This document shows, piece by piece, positions 1 to 6,955 of a stretch of 53,718 nt of DNA. The translations under genes were made by a program, and so were the position numbers. Each line of letters opens with the position of its first letter. The first letter of the stretch is position 1. The notes beneath the pieces are model-generated. The model saw nothing but the letters and a program-made list of their open reading frames with translations, ran no database searches and was not told the origin of the DNA. This DNA is from Desulfobacteraceae bacterium (GTDB taxonomy: Bacteria > Desulfobacterota > DSM-4660 > Desulfatiglandales > Desulfatiglandaceae), in assembly GCA_016844935.1 (NCBI GenBank), contig JAERTK010000012.1, positions 1 to 53,718 on the forward strand. Direction: 5' to 3'.

Positions 1-52
1 TCAATATCCTCATGCCTTTTTCGGGGGAGTGCTTAAAATGGGCCGTTTTTTG

Positions 53-81
53 TTGCAATGCAAAATAATACTTGCTAAATT
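53..81 (+). promoter_or_regulatory. Candidate phaZ promoter with overlapping PhaR-type operator
   Basis: TTGCAA at 53-58 and TAAATT at 76-81 are separated by 17 bases and could be -35 and -10 boxes. The -35 lies inside the palindrome TTGCA-A-TGCAA (53-63), whose TGC-N3-GCA core fits the TGC-rich sites described for PhaR proteins. The same 9-base core occurs, on the other strand, upstream of the phasin-like gene. A repressor bound here would block polymerase. The -10 match is only fair, so the promoter is less certain than the palindrome. Confidence 0.45.
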
Positions 82-207
82 GGCGTTAAAATAGATGCTT
101 ACCATGGAAGCTTTCGCGAAAGATACTATCCATAACCCATCAGAATCGCGACCTTCAAGGTGAACGCCCGTCTCGAAAATATCCAGGAAGGGAGAACCAT
201 TTATATT

Positions 208-1620
208 ATGCCGTCCTCTTTCATGACGTTTTTCCCCCATGTACTAAACAGTCTGGAAGCTTTGAAGATGCCACTGCAGGCCAGTGCGGATTTAACGGAT
301 ACCACTATCCGCTGCCAGTCTTTGGGATTTGACTTAATGAGAAACGCACAGCATTTCAATTGCCGCTTGATGAAACATTTCCTGCCGCTAGCGTTAAATA
401 CAAAACAGGAAACCGGCGATCAACTCTGTGGCATCTGCCAGGAAGGATCCGACAATCTTCTTTCGATTGCTGAAAAAAATGTCATGGGCCACCTGACCCG
501 TTTTAAACAGGAACGACTGGGGGAGCTGGCGTTTCTGAAGTTTTTTACGGAAAGGCTCCCGGATCAGGACTGGACCGTTGAATATGATGACGCAAACGTC
601 ATCCTTGACCTGCCGGGTCTCAAGCTCATTGATATCTCGCTGGATGTGGAACACAAAATCCAGAACTACGGGGTGGTCTTTGCACCCCGTGCGGGGCACC
701 ATTCCAACATTGCCGAGCGCGTGGCCCTCTTCATGAGAGACCAGGGCCTGACCCGCATGGCCATTGTGGAGCAGAAATGCGCCGAGGATATTCCGCTTTA
801 CGTCAACGACAAGCGTCATTACGAAGATTTCAACGGGCAGGTTGAACAGTACAAAAAGGTCCTGGAAACACTGAAAGAACGGACAGGCTCCCCCCCGCAC
901 CTCATTGCCATTTGCCAGCCAGGTCCCCTCCTCATGAGCACCCTGCTCCTTTATCCCCATCTGGGAAAAACATTCGGTTCCGCCGGAGCGCCCATGCACA
1001 CGGAGGGAGAAAAGGGGGCTTTAACCGATTTCGCACGGTTGGCGGGCGAGGATTACATCGACAAGCTCATTGCCTTTTCCGGCCACACCATATCCGACGA
1101 ACATGAAGGGGCAGGCAGAGAGGTTTTTGACGGCAGGGTTCATGTCCTGGGATTTTATTTGCTGGGAATGGATCAGCACTTCAAAAATTTGAAGAAACTT
1201 CTGGAAGATCTGAAACAGGGGAATCTTGAAGATGCCGAACGCCAAAAGGATTTTTACCGCTGGTACAATTACGTCAATCACGCACCAACCGGATTCATCC
1301 GGGATACATTCCAGAAGATCTTTGTTAAAAACGAACTCATCAAAGGGACCTTATCCATTCACGGAAAAGAGATCGGCATCAAGGATTACCCGGGGTCCGT
1401 CCCTATCTGGGCCCTGGGCGGCAGCAAGGATGCCATCGCGCCACCGCTTCAGGCCACGGGGCACATGGAAATGATCCATTGGGTACCACCCGACGACAAG
1501 TTGACGCTCATCTGCGATGGGGGCCACATGGGCCTTTTCCGTTCCACCAGAATCTTGAAAGAATACTACAACCGGATTGTGGAATTCATCCTTTCTCACA
1601 GCGATAAATCCACCACATAA
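208..1620 (+). CDS. phaZ: Intracellular poly(3-hydroxybutyrate) depolymerase (PhaZ-like)
   Basis: This is an alpha/beta-hydrolase of the intracellular PHA depolymerase family (PHB_depo_C type), which hydrolyses native granules in the cytoplasm. The nucleophile is a cysteine in the ICQPG elbow (Cys236), with Asp408 in GSKDA and His440 in DGGHMG. This matches the Cys-Asp-His triad known for Ralstonia PhaZ1. About 470 aa, somewhat longer at the N-terminus than typical members. The ATG at 208 follows a purine-rich AGGAAGGGAG stretch at rather long spacing; an in-frame GTG at 160 is the alternative and would add 16 residues. It has its own promoter region and converges with phaR, whose stop lies 17 bases away. 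The role in carbon mobilisation is supported by the neighbouring phaR and phasin genes. Confidence 0.85.
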   Translation: MPSSFMTFFPHVLNSLEALKMPLQASADLTDTTIRCQSLGFDLMRNAQHFNCRLMKHFLPLALNTKQETGDQLCGICQEGSDNLLSIAEKNVMGHLTRFKQERLGELAFLKFFTERLPDQDWTVEYDDANVILDLPGLKLIDISLDVEHKIQNYGVVFAPRAGHHSNIAERVALFMRDQGLTRMAIVEQKCAEDIPLYVNDKRHYEDFNGQVEQYKKVLETLKERTGSPPHLIAICQPGPLLMSTLLLYPHLGKTFGSAGAPMHTEGEKGALTDFARLAGEDYIDKLIAFSGHTISDEHEGAGREVFDGRVHVLGFYLLGMDQHFKNLKKLLEDLKQGNLEDAERQKDFYRWYNYVNHAPTGFIRDTFQKIFVKNELIKGTLSIHGKEIGIKDYPGSVPIWALGGSKDAIAPPLQATGHMEMIHWVPPDDKLTLICDGGHMGLFRSTRILKEYYNRIVEFILSHSDKSTT

Positions 1621-1637
1621 GACCCGGGAGCGCACCC

Positions 1638-2108
1638 CTATTCCCCTGGTTTTTTATCCGCTTGATTTTTCTCTGAAGAAGCTTGATCGAAAAATGGATT
1701 GAAGGGAGACAGCCCGGACATGGTTTTCTGGGCCATGGCGGAAAAATCCATCCCCATATCCAACCATTTGCTGAACTGATCATCAGCCGTTTTCTTGTAT
1801 ATGAGGTAGTTCTTGATGGTCTGCTGGAGGTGGTTGTCGAAAAATTCCTGGAGAACGTTTCCGCCGTGCTGAATGATCAGGTGCAGAAGCGGAGCGGGCA
1901 GGAGGATATTTTTATTCTTGGCCTCTTCCAATATAATCTGGGTGAGGATAAAAGCGGTGACATCCTCCTTTGTTTTCGCGTCCACCACTTCCACCTGCCG
2001 CCCTTCCCTGATCACATGGGCCACTTGGGTAAGGGTCACGTATTTGCTTTTTTCAGTATCATATAAGCGTCTATTGGCGTATTTTTTGATCAGAGTTTTT
2101 TCTGCCAT
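1638..2108 (-). CDS. phaR: PHA accumulation regulator PhaR
   Basis: This repressor of PHA genes binds both DNA and PHA granules, so that granule formation titrates it off phasin promoters. The N-terminal PHB_acc_N DNA-binding domain is clear: KKYANRRLYDTEKSKYVTL at about residues 6-24, then the REGRQVEVVDAKTKEDVT segment. A second conserved part (LTQIILEEAKN, LLHLIIQHGGNVLQEFFDNHL) spans roughly residues 50-95. The tail is more variable. The ATG at 2108 follows GAGGTG; an upstream in-frame ATG at 2171 would add 21 residues that do not look like the family. It is divergent from the phasin-like gene, and candidate operator palindromes lie at 53-63 and 2277-2287. Confidence 0.92.
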   Translation of the reverse strand: MAEKTLIKKYANRRLYDTEKSKYVTLTQVAHVIREGRQVEVVDAKTKEDVTAFILTQIILEEAKNKNILLPAPLLHLIIQHGGNVLQEFFDNHLQQTIKNYLIYKKTADDQFSKWLDMGMDFSAMAQKTMSGLSPFNPFFDQASSEKNQADKKPGE

Positions 2109-2276
2109 CTGCACCTCGCGGGAATGCTCAAAGTTTTGACGTGTTGCAATAAGACGTAACGTTTGAAACATATTCAGTTGATCTGTTTCTCATGCTTATT
2201 ACAATATCATCCATATGTCAAATGGTTATGACGATTAAAATATGAAAAATAATTCCGGGCAACCTAAACTATATTT

Positions 2277-2287
2277 GTGCATTGCAC
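2277..2287. promoter_or_regulatory. Candidate PhaR operator upstream of the phasin-like gene
   Basis: GTGCA-T-TGCAC is a perfect palindrome 10 bases upstream of the -35 box of the phasin-like gene. Its core TGCATTGCA is the reverse complement of the TGCAATGCA core upstream of phaZ. The spacing TGC-N3-GCA fits the consensus reported for PhaR binding in Paracoccus and Rhodobacter. The link to PhaR is inferred. Confidence 0.5.
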
Positions 2288-2297
2288 CATTTTCGGC

Positions 2298-2325
2298 TTG
2301 ACAAAACTTTCCCGGGGATTATATT
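2298..2325 (+). promoter_or_regulatory. Sigma70-type promoter of the phasin-like gene
   Basis: A perfect -35 TTGACA (2298-2303) and a good -10 TATATT (2320-2325) are separated by 16 bases. Transcription would begin near 2332, about 40 bases before the ATG at 2374, with a GGGAGGT ribosome binding site between. It is one of the strongest-looking promoters in the window, as expected for an abundant granule protein. Confidence 0.7.
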
Positions 2326-2373
2326 CAGGCAAAAGACACAAAAAAACAAAAACTTTCGGGAGGTATTGTCAGT

Positions 2374-2640
2374 ATGGAACCCACAAAAATCGCAAAGCAG
2401 ATGGTCGAATTCCAGAAAGCCACATTCGACAACAGTTTCAGTGCCATGAGCATGGTCCAGGAGCAGGCGGAAAGGATGGTCAACATGTCTCTGGCCCAGG
2501 CAACCTGGCTTCCGGCGGAGGGAAAGAAGGCCATAGAAGACTGGGTCGGCGCCTATAAGAATGGTTGTGAAGATTTCAAAAAGACGGTAGATGACAATTT
2601 CAAAAAGGTGGAAGATTTTTTTGCATCCACCGAAAAATAA
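2374..2640 (+). CDS. Short phasin-like granule-associated protein
   Basis: The 88-residue protein is amphipathic and apparently all-helical, with no signal peptide or cysteine cluster apart from one Cys. The pattern (KQMVEFQKATFDNSFSAMSMVQEQAER, then AIEDWVGAYKNGCEDFKKTVDDNF) is typical of phasins, which coat PHA granules and control their size and number. It is shorter than most phasins, which usually run to 110-180 residues. A strong ribosome binding site (GGGAGGT) and a near-consensus promoter precede it. It is divergent from phaR, the usual arrangement for phaR and a phasin gene. The assignment rests on composition and context more than on a diagnostic motif. Confidence 0.65.
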   Translation: MEPTKIAKQMVEFQKATFDNSFSAMSMVQEQAERMVNMSLAQATWLPAEGKKAIEDWVGAYKNGCEDFKKTVDDNFKKVEDFFASTEK

Positions 2641-2654
2641 TCCTTCAAGAAACA

Positions 2655-2930
2655 TCACTCAAGCGCAGGAATCAGGATTTCAAATCGGCGGGTGCCGGAG
2701 GCTTCAAACCGATGGCTCCCGGCTTCCGTCAGATCTCCACAATCCACCAGCAGTTCACAATGGCTGAGGATTTCGGTAATGGCCATGTGTTTTCCCGGAC
2801 CTTTTAAAAGGGTGGTTCAAAATGCCGGTGGACAATCTCTTCGACCGTGCCGTGACCCTTGGAGACAATATCCAGGATGTCGGCACATCTCTTTACATGG
2901 TGAAAAATGAAATATGGGGACATCCATGAT
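2655..2930 (-). pseudogene. C-terminal remnant of an MBL-fold metallohydrolase
   Basis: No intact ORF fills 2641-3097. On the minus strand one frame reads HHVKRCADILDIVSKGHGTV and continues to HFEPP near 2813. A one-base frameshift then leads to LLKGPGKHMAITEILSHCEL, LVDCGDL and FEILIPALE, ending at a stop at 2655. The joined reading resembles the C-terminal winged-helix tail of MBL-fold hydrolases of the LACTB2/glyoxalase II-like type. The metal-binding domain is absent. This is a decayed fragment, probably not expressed. Other explanations for so coherent a two-frame reading seem less likely. Confidence 0.55.
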
Positions 2931-3097
2931 TTTATGCTTTTTTTTGGTGGTTGGATGTGCCAAGCATTAATAATGCCTCGAAAAGCGAGAACAGATGCAC
3001 CAGGTGACCTTCAACATGTGGTTGAAAGAGAGAATCGGTTCGAGCGAATCGATTGAATCGCATAAAATCATGGACGTCCCGGTTATCCCCCCTCGAC

Positions 3098-4627
3098 TCA
3101 ACCGATCACCTCCCAGTGTCCGGCTTTCTTGGAGCCGATCCGTTTTAATACTCCCTTCTCCTTTAATTTTTGAATATTTCGCATCACCGTTGTTCGGTTT
3201 TTGTTCAGCTTTTCGGCCAGTGCGTCATAGGAGATAGATGGATTGTCGTCGATTCCGGCCACAAGTTGCACCTGAAAACTGGTTAAAGATGCATTTAAAG
3301 ATGCGTATTCGCCTACTTTTTGCACTTTTTGGGCACCTAAAACCGCCTTTTTTTGTTCTAAAGATGCATTTATAGGGGCATCTTCCTCATTGAGATGTTT
3401 CTCTGTTTTCCTCAAAAGTGTTTTCACATAGTCATCAGTGGCCTGGAATACGGGTTCCACCCCTCCTGCTTTCAGGGCTGGAATAACCTTGGTTCTCACG
3501 CCCATGCCTCTGGCATCCACATAGCCATAGTCGCGAAGCACTTCTACAATGATGAGGTTCCTGGCGGAACGCTGTCCGGCCACCATCTTTTCCACCGTCA
3601 TGGCGTTGGGCAATGCGCCGGGGCTGATAATTTCAAGACGATCGTTGTACCCGGCAATTTCAACATCCACGAAACGCGTCCAATCCCGGTGTGCGAGGGC
3701 ATTGATCAGCAGTTCACGGATGGCCTCAAAGGGATAGAACCATCTCTTTTCACGGCGGAAGTTTTCGTCAATGTGATTCGGTTCTTGTGTGACAAAAGGC
3801 TCCATGGCCTCCAGGCATTTTTCGATCAGGCCGGCATCTATAAGGCTTTTTCCGGATTTACCCACTTGGAAGCGGCCCACGAGAGGCGCATCAAGCACTT
3901 TATCTAACAGGGCCTGATATTCCTTGTCCAAAGCATCGAAAAACATGAGCCGGATACCGGACTGCTTGAGGGTCTGTCGAGGTTTGATGCCAAACAGGTT
4001 CAGTCCGGCGATGGTGCAGACCGGTTCTTCCGTAATGCCATCGGTCATGAAACCAAGGGCTTTCATGCGGGTGATCCAGGATTCTCTGGTTTCGGGCACT
4101 TCAGGATCCCTGAGTATATCCCGGAGGTAGTTTTCTAAGCGGGCTTTATCCAGGGATTCAAAACTGGTGCGGTTAACAGGCATGATTTCTGAATGTACCA
4201 CACCACTGGACGATCCCAGCATCAGAAGCTGTTCCCGTGTGGCGGGACGGGAAATAGCCCCTATGCGAACATAAGCCGTTTCTCTGTTATGGTCTCTGAC
4301 AACATAAGGTTTTGAGATTTCCTGCCCTATGGTGATAACGGCAACCCGTTTGCCGGAATCCATTGGCACTTCTTCATAATACGGCAGGATCACAGGGTGG
4401 ATATATCTGCCGAAAACCGTATCAGCCACCCACTCGCTCAGATTGTTTCTGGTAATACCGGTAACGGTTTTGTCGTCCGCCACCCCCAGGAGAATATGAC
4501 CGCCTTTGAGGTTCGCGAGGGCAACCACCTCTTTGGCAAGTTGTTCGGGCCGGATGTTGTCAAGCTTGAACTCGACACCCGAACTTTCACCGCCCGCAAT
4601 CAAATCCATGACGTCTTTTCGTTTCAT
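3098..4627 (-). CDS. Schlafen AlbA_2 domain ATP-binding putative transcriptional regulator
   Basis: This 509-residue protein has three parts. The N-terminal AlbA_2 (Schlafen-like) domain covers about residues 10-130 (GESSGVEFK, ANLKGGHILLGVADD, AYVRIGAISRPAT). A middle region has the GHKL-type ATPase pattern near residues 295-385 (ELLINALAHRDW, DRLEIISPGALP, GMGVRTKV). The C-terminal winged helix (SYDALAEKLNKNRTTVMRNI) ends at GHWEVIG. This is the COG2865 architecture, usually annotated as a predicted regulator; no substrate or target can be named. Its ATG overlaps the stop of an upstream, apparently broken ORF (ATGA). Related genes often sit in defence or accessory regions, and this one lies in a decayed stretch. 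Confidence 0.8.
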   Translation of the reverse strand: MKRKDVMDLIAGGESSGVEFKLDNIRPEQLAKEVVALANLKGGHILLGVADDKTVTGITRNNLSEWVADTVFGRYIHPVILPYYEEVPMDSGKRVAVITIGQEISKPYVVRDHNRETAYVRIGAISRPATREQLLMLGSSSGVVHSEIMPVNRTSFESLDKARLENYLRDILRDPEVPETRESWITRMKALGFMTDGITEEPVCTIAGLNLFGIKPRQTLKQSGIRLMFFDALDKEYQALLDKVLDAPLVGRFQVGKSGKSLIDAGLIEKCLEAMEPFVTQEPNHIDENFRREKRWFYPFEAIRELLINALAHRDWTRFVDVEIAGYNDRLEIISPGALPNAMTVEKMVAGQRSARNLIIVEVLRDYGYVDARGMGVRTKVIPALKAGGVEPVFQATDDYVKTLLRKTEKHLNEEDAPINASLEQKKAVLGAQKVQKVGEYASLNASLTSFQVQLVAGIDDNPSISYDALAEKLNKNRTTVMRNIQKLKEKGVLKRIGSKKAGHWEVIG

Positions 4628-4881
4628 GCGTCATCTCCATTTATGATAGCCGCCTCTGTCCGGGCCCGTTGTTTCTCTTCAAGCGTCAGATGATGGTCAT
4701 TGATGGGGTCGCCTTCCTTGCCGGCGTATTCCGGACCGAGGTGATTCCAGGGCGCGGATTACACATCTTTCCCACGGTCTTTTCCCCATTTGATGTTGGG
4801 CATGTCGTGGGGAATGCCTGTTACTTTGTTCTGTGAAACCCTTCCCAGCTCGTACCATTTAATGGCAACGGTAATCCGCAT
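4624..4881 (-). pseudogene. Broken ORF upstream of the AlbA_2 gene
   Basis: One minus-strand frame starts at an ATG at 4881 (MRITVAIKWYELGRVSQNK) and reads through IKWGKDRGKDV to an in-frame TAA. It continues in the same frame as WNHLGPEYAGKEGDPINDHH and LTLEEKQRARTEAAI, to a TGA overlapping the AlbA_2 start codon as ATGA. The tight overlap implies the two were translationally coupled before the stop arose. I do not recognise the family. The first 20 residues loosely recall UPF0175-type antitoxins, but the match is too short to claim. Expression of the downstream half is unlikely unless it restarts internally. Confidence 0.4.
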
Positions 4882-5333
4882 CAGCCTTGTGGACTCCTTT
4901 GGGTCCGTAAAAAAATTGTATTATATTATTTTTGACATTTAAAGCTTTCATTTCTGGAAAGGCCCAGGTTGCAGATAATCCTGAAGCAAACATCACACAT
5001 TAGAGAACGACAACAGTCAAAAGCGACCTGACCCCTATCTTTTCAAACCCCGTTTCGTACCGGTTAGGTATCACATATGCTGCAACTCCACAACGCTTTG
5101 AGAGGTGACAGGATTTCGTTTTGAATCTAGCACCTGACGAAGAAACCCTAAACCAATGGCACCGTAAAAGGCAAAAAAATAGATACATTGTTTCGATTTT
5201 AGAAAATAAATTTTAACAATGTTTCATTTTACCATTGACTTCAGCATCCGGAAACGCTAGGGAAAATGAAAGAACAATCTCAACTCTATCCTCACGAGCA
5301 TCTGGTTTCACCCATGGATCCCAAAGGATACCA
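4882..5333. other. 452-base gap with no convincing gene
   Basis: No ORF here shows recognisable protein features. The sequence is richer in A and T than its surroundings between 5160 and 5235. It contains an inverted repeat (5185-5222) and presumably the promoter for the livF-led cluster. The ORF that could extend livF upstream to a TTG at 5235 encodes a low-complexity Ser/Arg stretch unlike any LivF and is rejected as coding. Confidence 0.5.
5185..5222. promoter_or_regulatory. Inverted repeat upstream of livF, possible operator
   Basis: ACATTGTT (5185-5192) and AACAATGT (5215-5222) form a perfect 8-base inverted repeat separated by 22 AT-rich bases. It lies about 110 bases before the livF start. 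It could bind the TetR regulator encoded later in the same cluster, but the half-site spacing is longer than usual for TetR, so this is only a candidate. Confidence 0.25.
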
Positions 5334-6128
5334 ATGCTTGAAGTCAATAACATAGAGATCGTCTACAGCCATGTGATCCGGGTACTCAAAGGCATATCTT
5401 TTGAGGTGCCGGACAGACAAATCGTGGCTCTTTTGGGGTCCAATGGCGCGGGCAAAAGCACCGTACTCAAAGCCATATCCAATATTCTCGATCTGGAAGA
5501 CGGCGAACTGACAGAAGGCAGCATCAACTTTTTGGGCCGGCGCATAGACCGTACCCCGCCCCATCAGATCGTACATCTGGGCCTGGTTCATGTGCCTGAG
5601 GGCCGGGGCATCTTTGACGATCTGACGCTGCTTGAAAACCTCAAAGTGGGGGCCCACAGTCGGGGGGATCCATCGGGGGTAAAGAAAGACCTGGACAGGG
5701 TCCTGGCCTATTTCCCCCTGCTCAAGAGCAGGCTCAACACGGACGCCGGATACTTAAGCGGCGGCGAACAGCAAATGCTGGCCGTCGGCCGGGCCATGAT
5801 GACCCGTTTAAAACTGCTCATGCTTGACGAACCGTCCCTGGGCCTGGCACCGCTCATCAGCGAAGAAATCTTCTCCATCATCAAACGGATCAACACGGAA
5901 CAGGGGGCTTCCATCCTGCTGGTGGAACAGAACGCCCGGCTGGCCCTGTCCCTGGCATCCTACGGCTACATCATGGAAAACGGGAAAATTGTCCTGGACG
6001 GCCCAAGCACCAAACTGATGGCCAATGACGACGTACAGGAGTTCTATCTGGGACTGTCAGAAGTGGGCGCAAAGAAGCGCTACCGTGACGTCAAACATTA
6101 CAAACGCCGTAAACGGTGGTTGTCATGA
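5334..6128 (+). CDS. livF: LIV-type ABC transporter ATP-binding protein (LivF)
   Basis: One of the two cytoplasmic ATPases of a branched-chain amino acid (HAAT/LIV) type importer. The Walker A motif GSNGAGKST is at residues 35-43, the signature LSGGEQQML is in the middle, and Walker B LLMLDEPSLGLAP precedes the LLVEQN switch motif. The 264-residue length is slightly above the usual LivF length of 235-240 because of a basic C-terminal tail (YRDVKHYKRRKRW). The start is the ATG at 5334, preceded by AAAGGA; the longer TTG start adds non-homologous residues. Its stop overlaps the livG start as ATGA. The linked acyl-CoA ligase and crotonase suggest the substrate is a carboxylic acid, not an amino acid. 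Confidence 0.9.
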   Translation: MLEVNNIEIVYSHVIRVLKGISFEVPDRQIVALLGSNGAGKSTVLKAISNILDLEDGELTEGSINFLGRRIDRTPPHQIVHLGLVHVPEGRGIFDDLTLLENLKVGAHSRGDPSGVKKDLDRVLAYFPLLKSRLNTDAGYLSGGEQQMLAVGRAMMTRLKLLMLDEPSLGLAPLISEEIFSIIKRINTEQGASILLVEQNARLALSLASYGYIMENGKIVLDGPSTKLMANDDVQEFYLGLSEVGAKKRYRDVKHYKRRKRWLS

Positions 6129-6901
6129 GCCCGGAGACCTCCCTGGCCATTGAGGCGGTCACCATGCGTTTCGGCGGTGTTGTGGCGGTTTCCGGTCTCG
6201 ATCTTCATGTGCCCCGGGGCGGGATTTCCGCCTTGATCGGCCCCAATGGCGCCGGCAAGAGCACGGTCTTCAACTGCATCAACGGCATCTACAAACCCAC
6301 CCGGGGGAGGGTGCTTTTTGACGGTAAAGATGTCACCGGGCTGAAGCCCCATAAAATTGCCCGCCATGGCATTGCCCGCACCTTTCAGAATCTGGCGTTG
6401 TTCAAGAATATGACGGTTCTGGAGAATCTGCTTTTGGGGCGGAATCAATTTCTCACTGCTGGCGTCGTGCGGGGAGGTGTGTTTCTGGGGAGAGCCAAAG
6501 GGGAGGAGATTGCAAACCGGCTGGCAGTGGAAAATATAATTGATTTTCTGGAGATAGAGGCGGTCAGGAAAAGCATCGTCGGTTCTTTGCCATTTGGCGT
6601 GCAGCGGCGGGTTGAGTTAGGCCGGGCACTGGCTGCAAAACCCAAATTACTGCTTCTGGATGAACCGGTTTCGGGCATGAACTCGGAAGAGACGGAGGAC
6701 ATGGTCCGTTTCATTTTAGATATTAATGAAGATCTGGGCGTGACCATTTTAATGGTGGAGCATGACATGGGTGTGGTGATGGATATTTCCGATCAGGTAG
6801 CGGTTATTAACTTCGGCGAAAAAATCGCTCAGGGTCCTCCGGATCAGATAGCGGCCGATCCGGAGGTGATCAAAGCCTATTTAGGTGAAGCCGGAGCTTA
6901 A
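6125..6901 (+). CDS. livG: LIV-type ABC transporter ATP-binding protein (LivG)
   Basis: Second ATPase of the importer, 258 residues. Walker A GPNGAGKST is at residues 39-47; the LivG-typical GIARTFQN segment and the Walker B LLLLDEPVSGMNSEE follow, with LMVEHDMGVVMDISD near the end. The ABC signature reads LPFGVQRRVEL where most LivG proteins have an LSYGxQRRLEI-like sequence; the first serine and the glycine-glutamine spacing are altered, but the motif is probably functional. Translation is coupled to livF through a 4-base ATGA overlap, so the GTG at 6116 is not needed. Confidence 0.9.
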   Translation: MSPETSLAIEAVTMRFGGVVAVSGLDLHVPRGGISALIGPNGAGKSTVFNCINGIYKPTRGRVLFDGKDVTGLKPHKIARHGIARTFQNLALFKNMTVLENLLLGRNQFLTAGVVRGGVFLGRAKGEEIANRLAVENIIDFLEIEAVRKSIVGSLPFGVQRRVELGRALAAKPKLLLLDEPVSGMNSEETEDMVRFILDINEDLGVTILMVEHDMGVVMDISDQVAVINFGEKIAQGPPDQIAADPEVIKAYLGEAGA

Positions 6902-6955
6902 AGCTTCTCTGATGGCATTCTAGATTGGATGCAGCACGGCCGTTCTTAAAGGGAT

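Noticed and set aside
5235..5333. N-terminal extension of livF from a TTG
   Set aside because: The added 33 residues are Ser/Arg-rich and unlike LivF; the ATG at 5334 has a good ribosome binding site.
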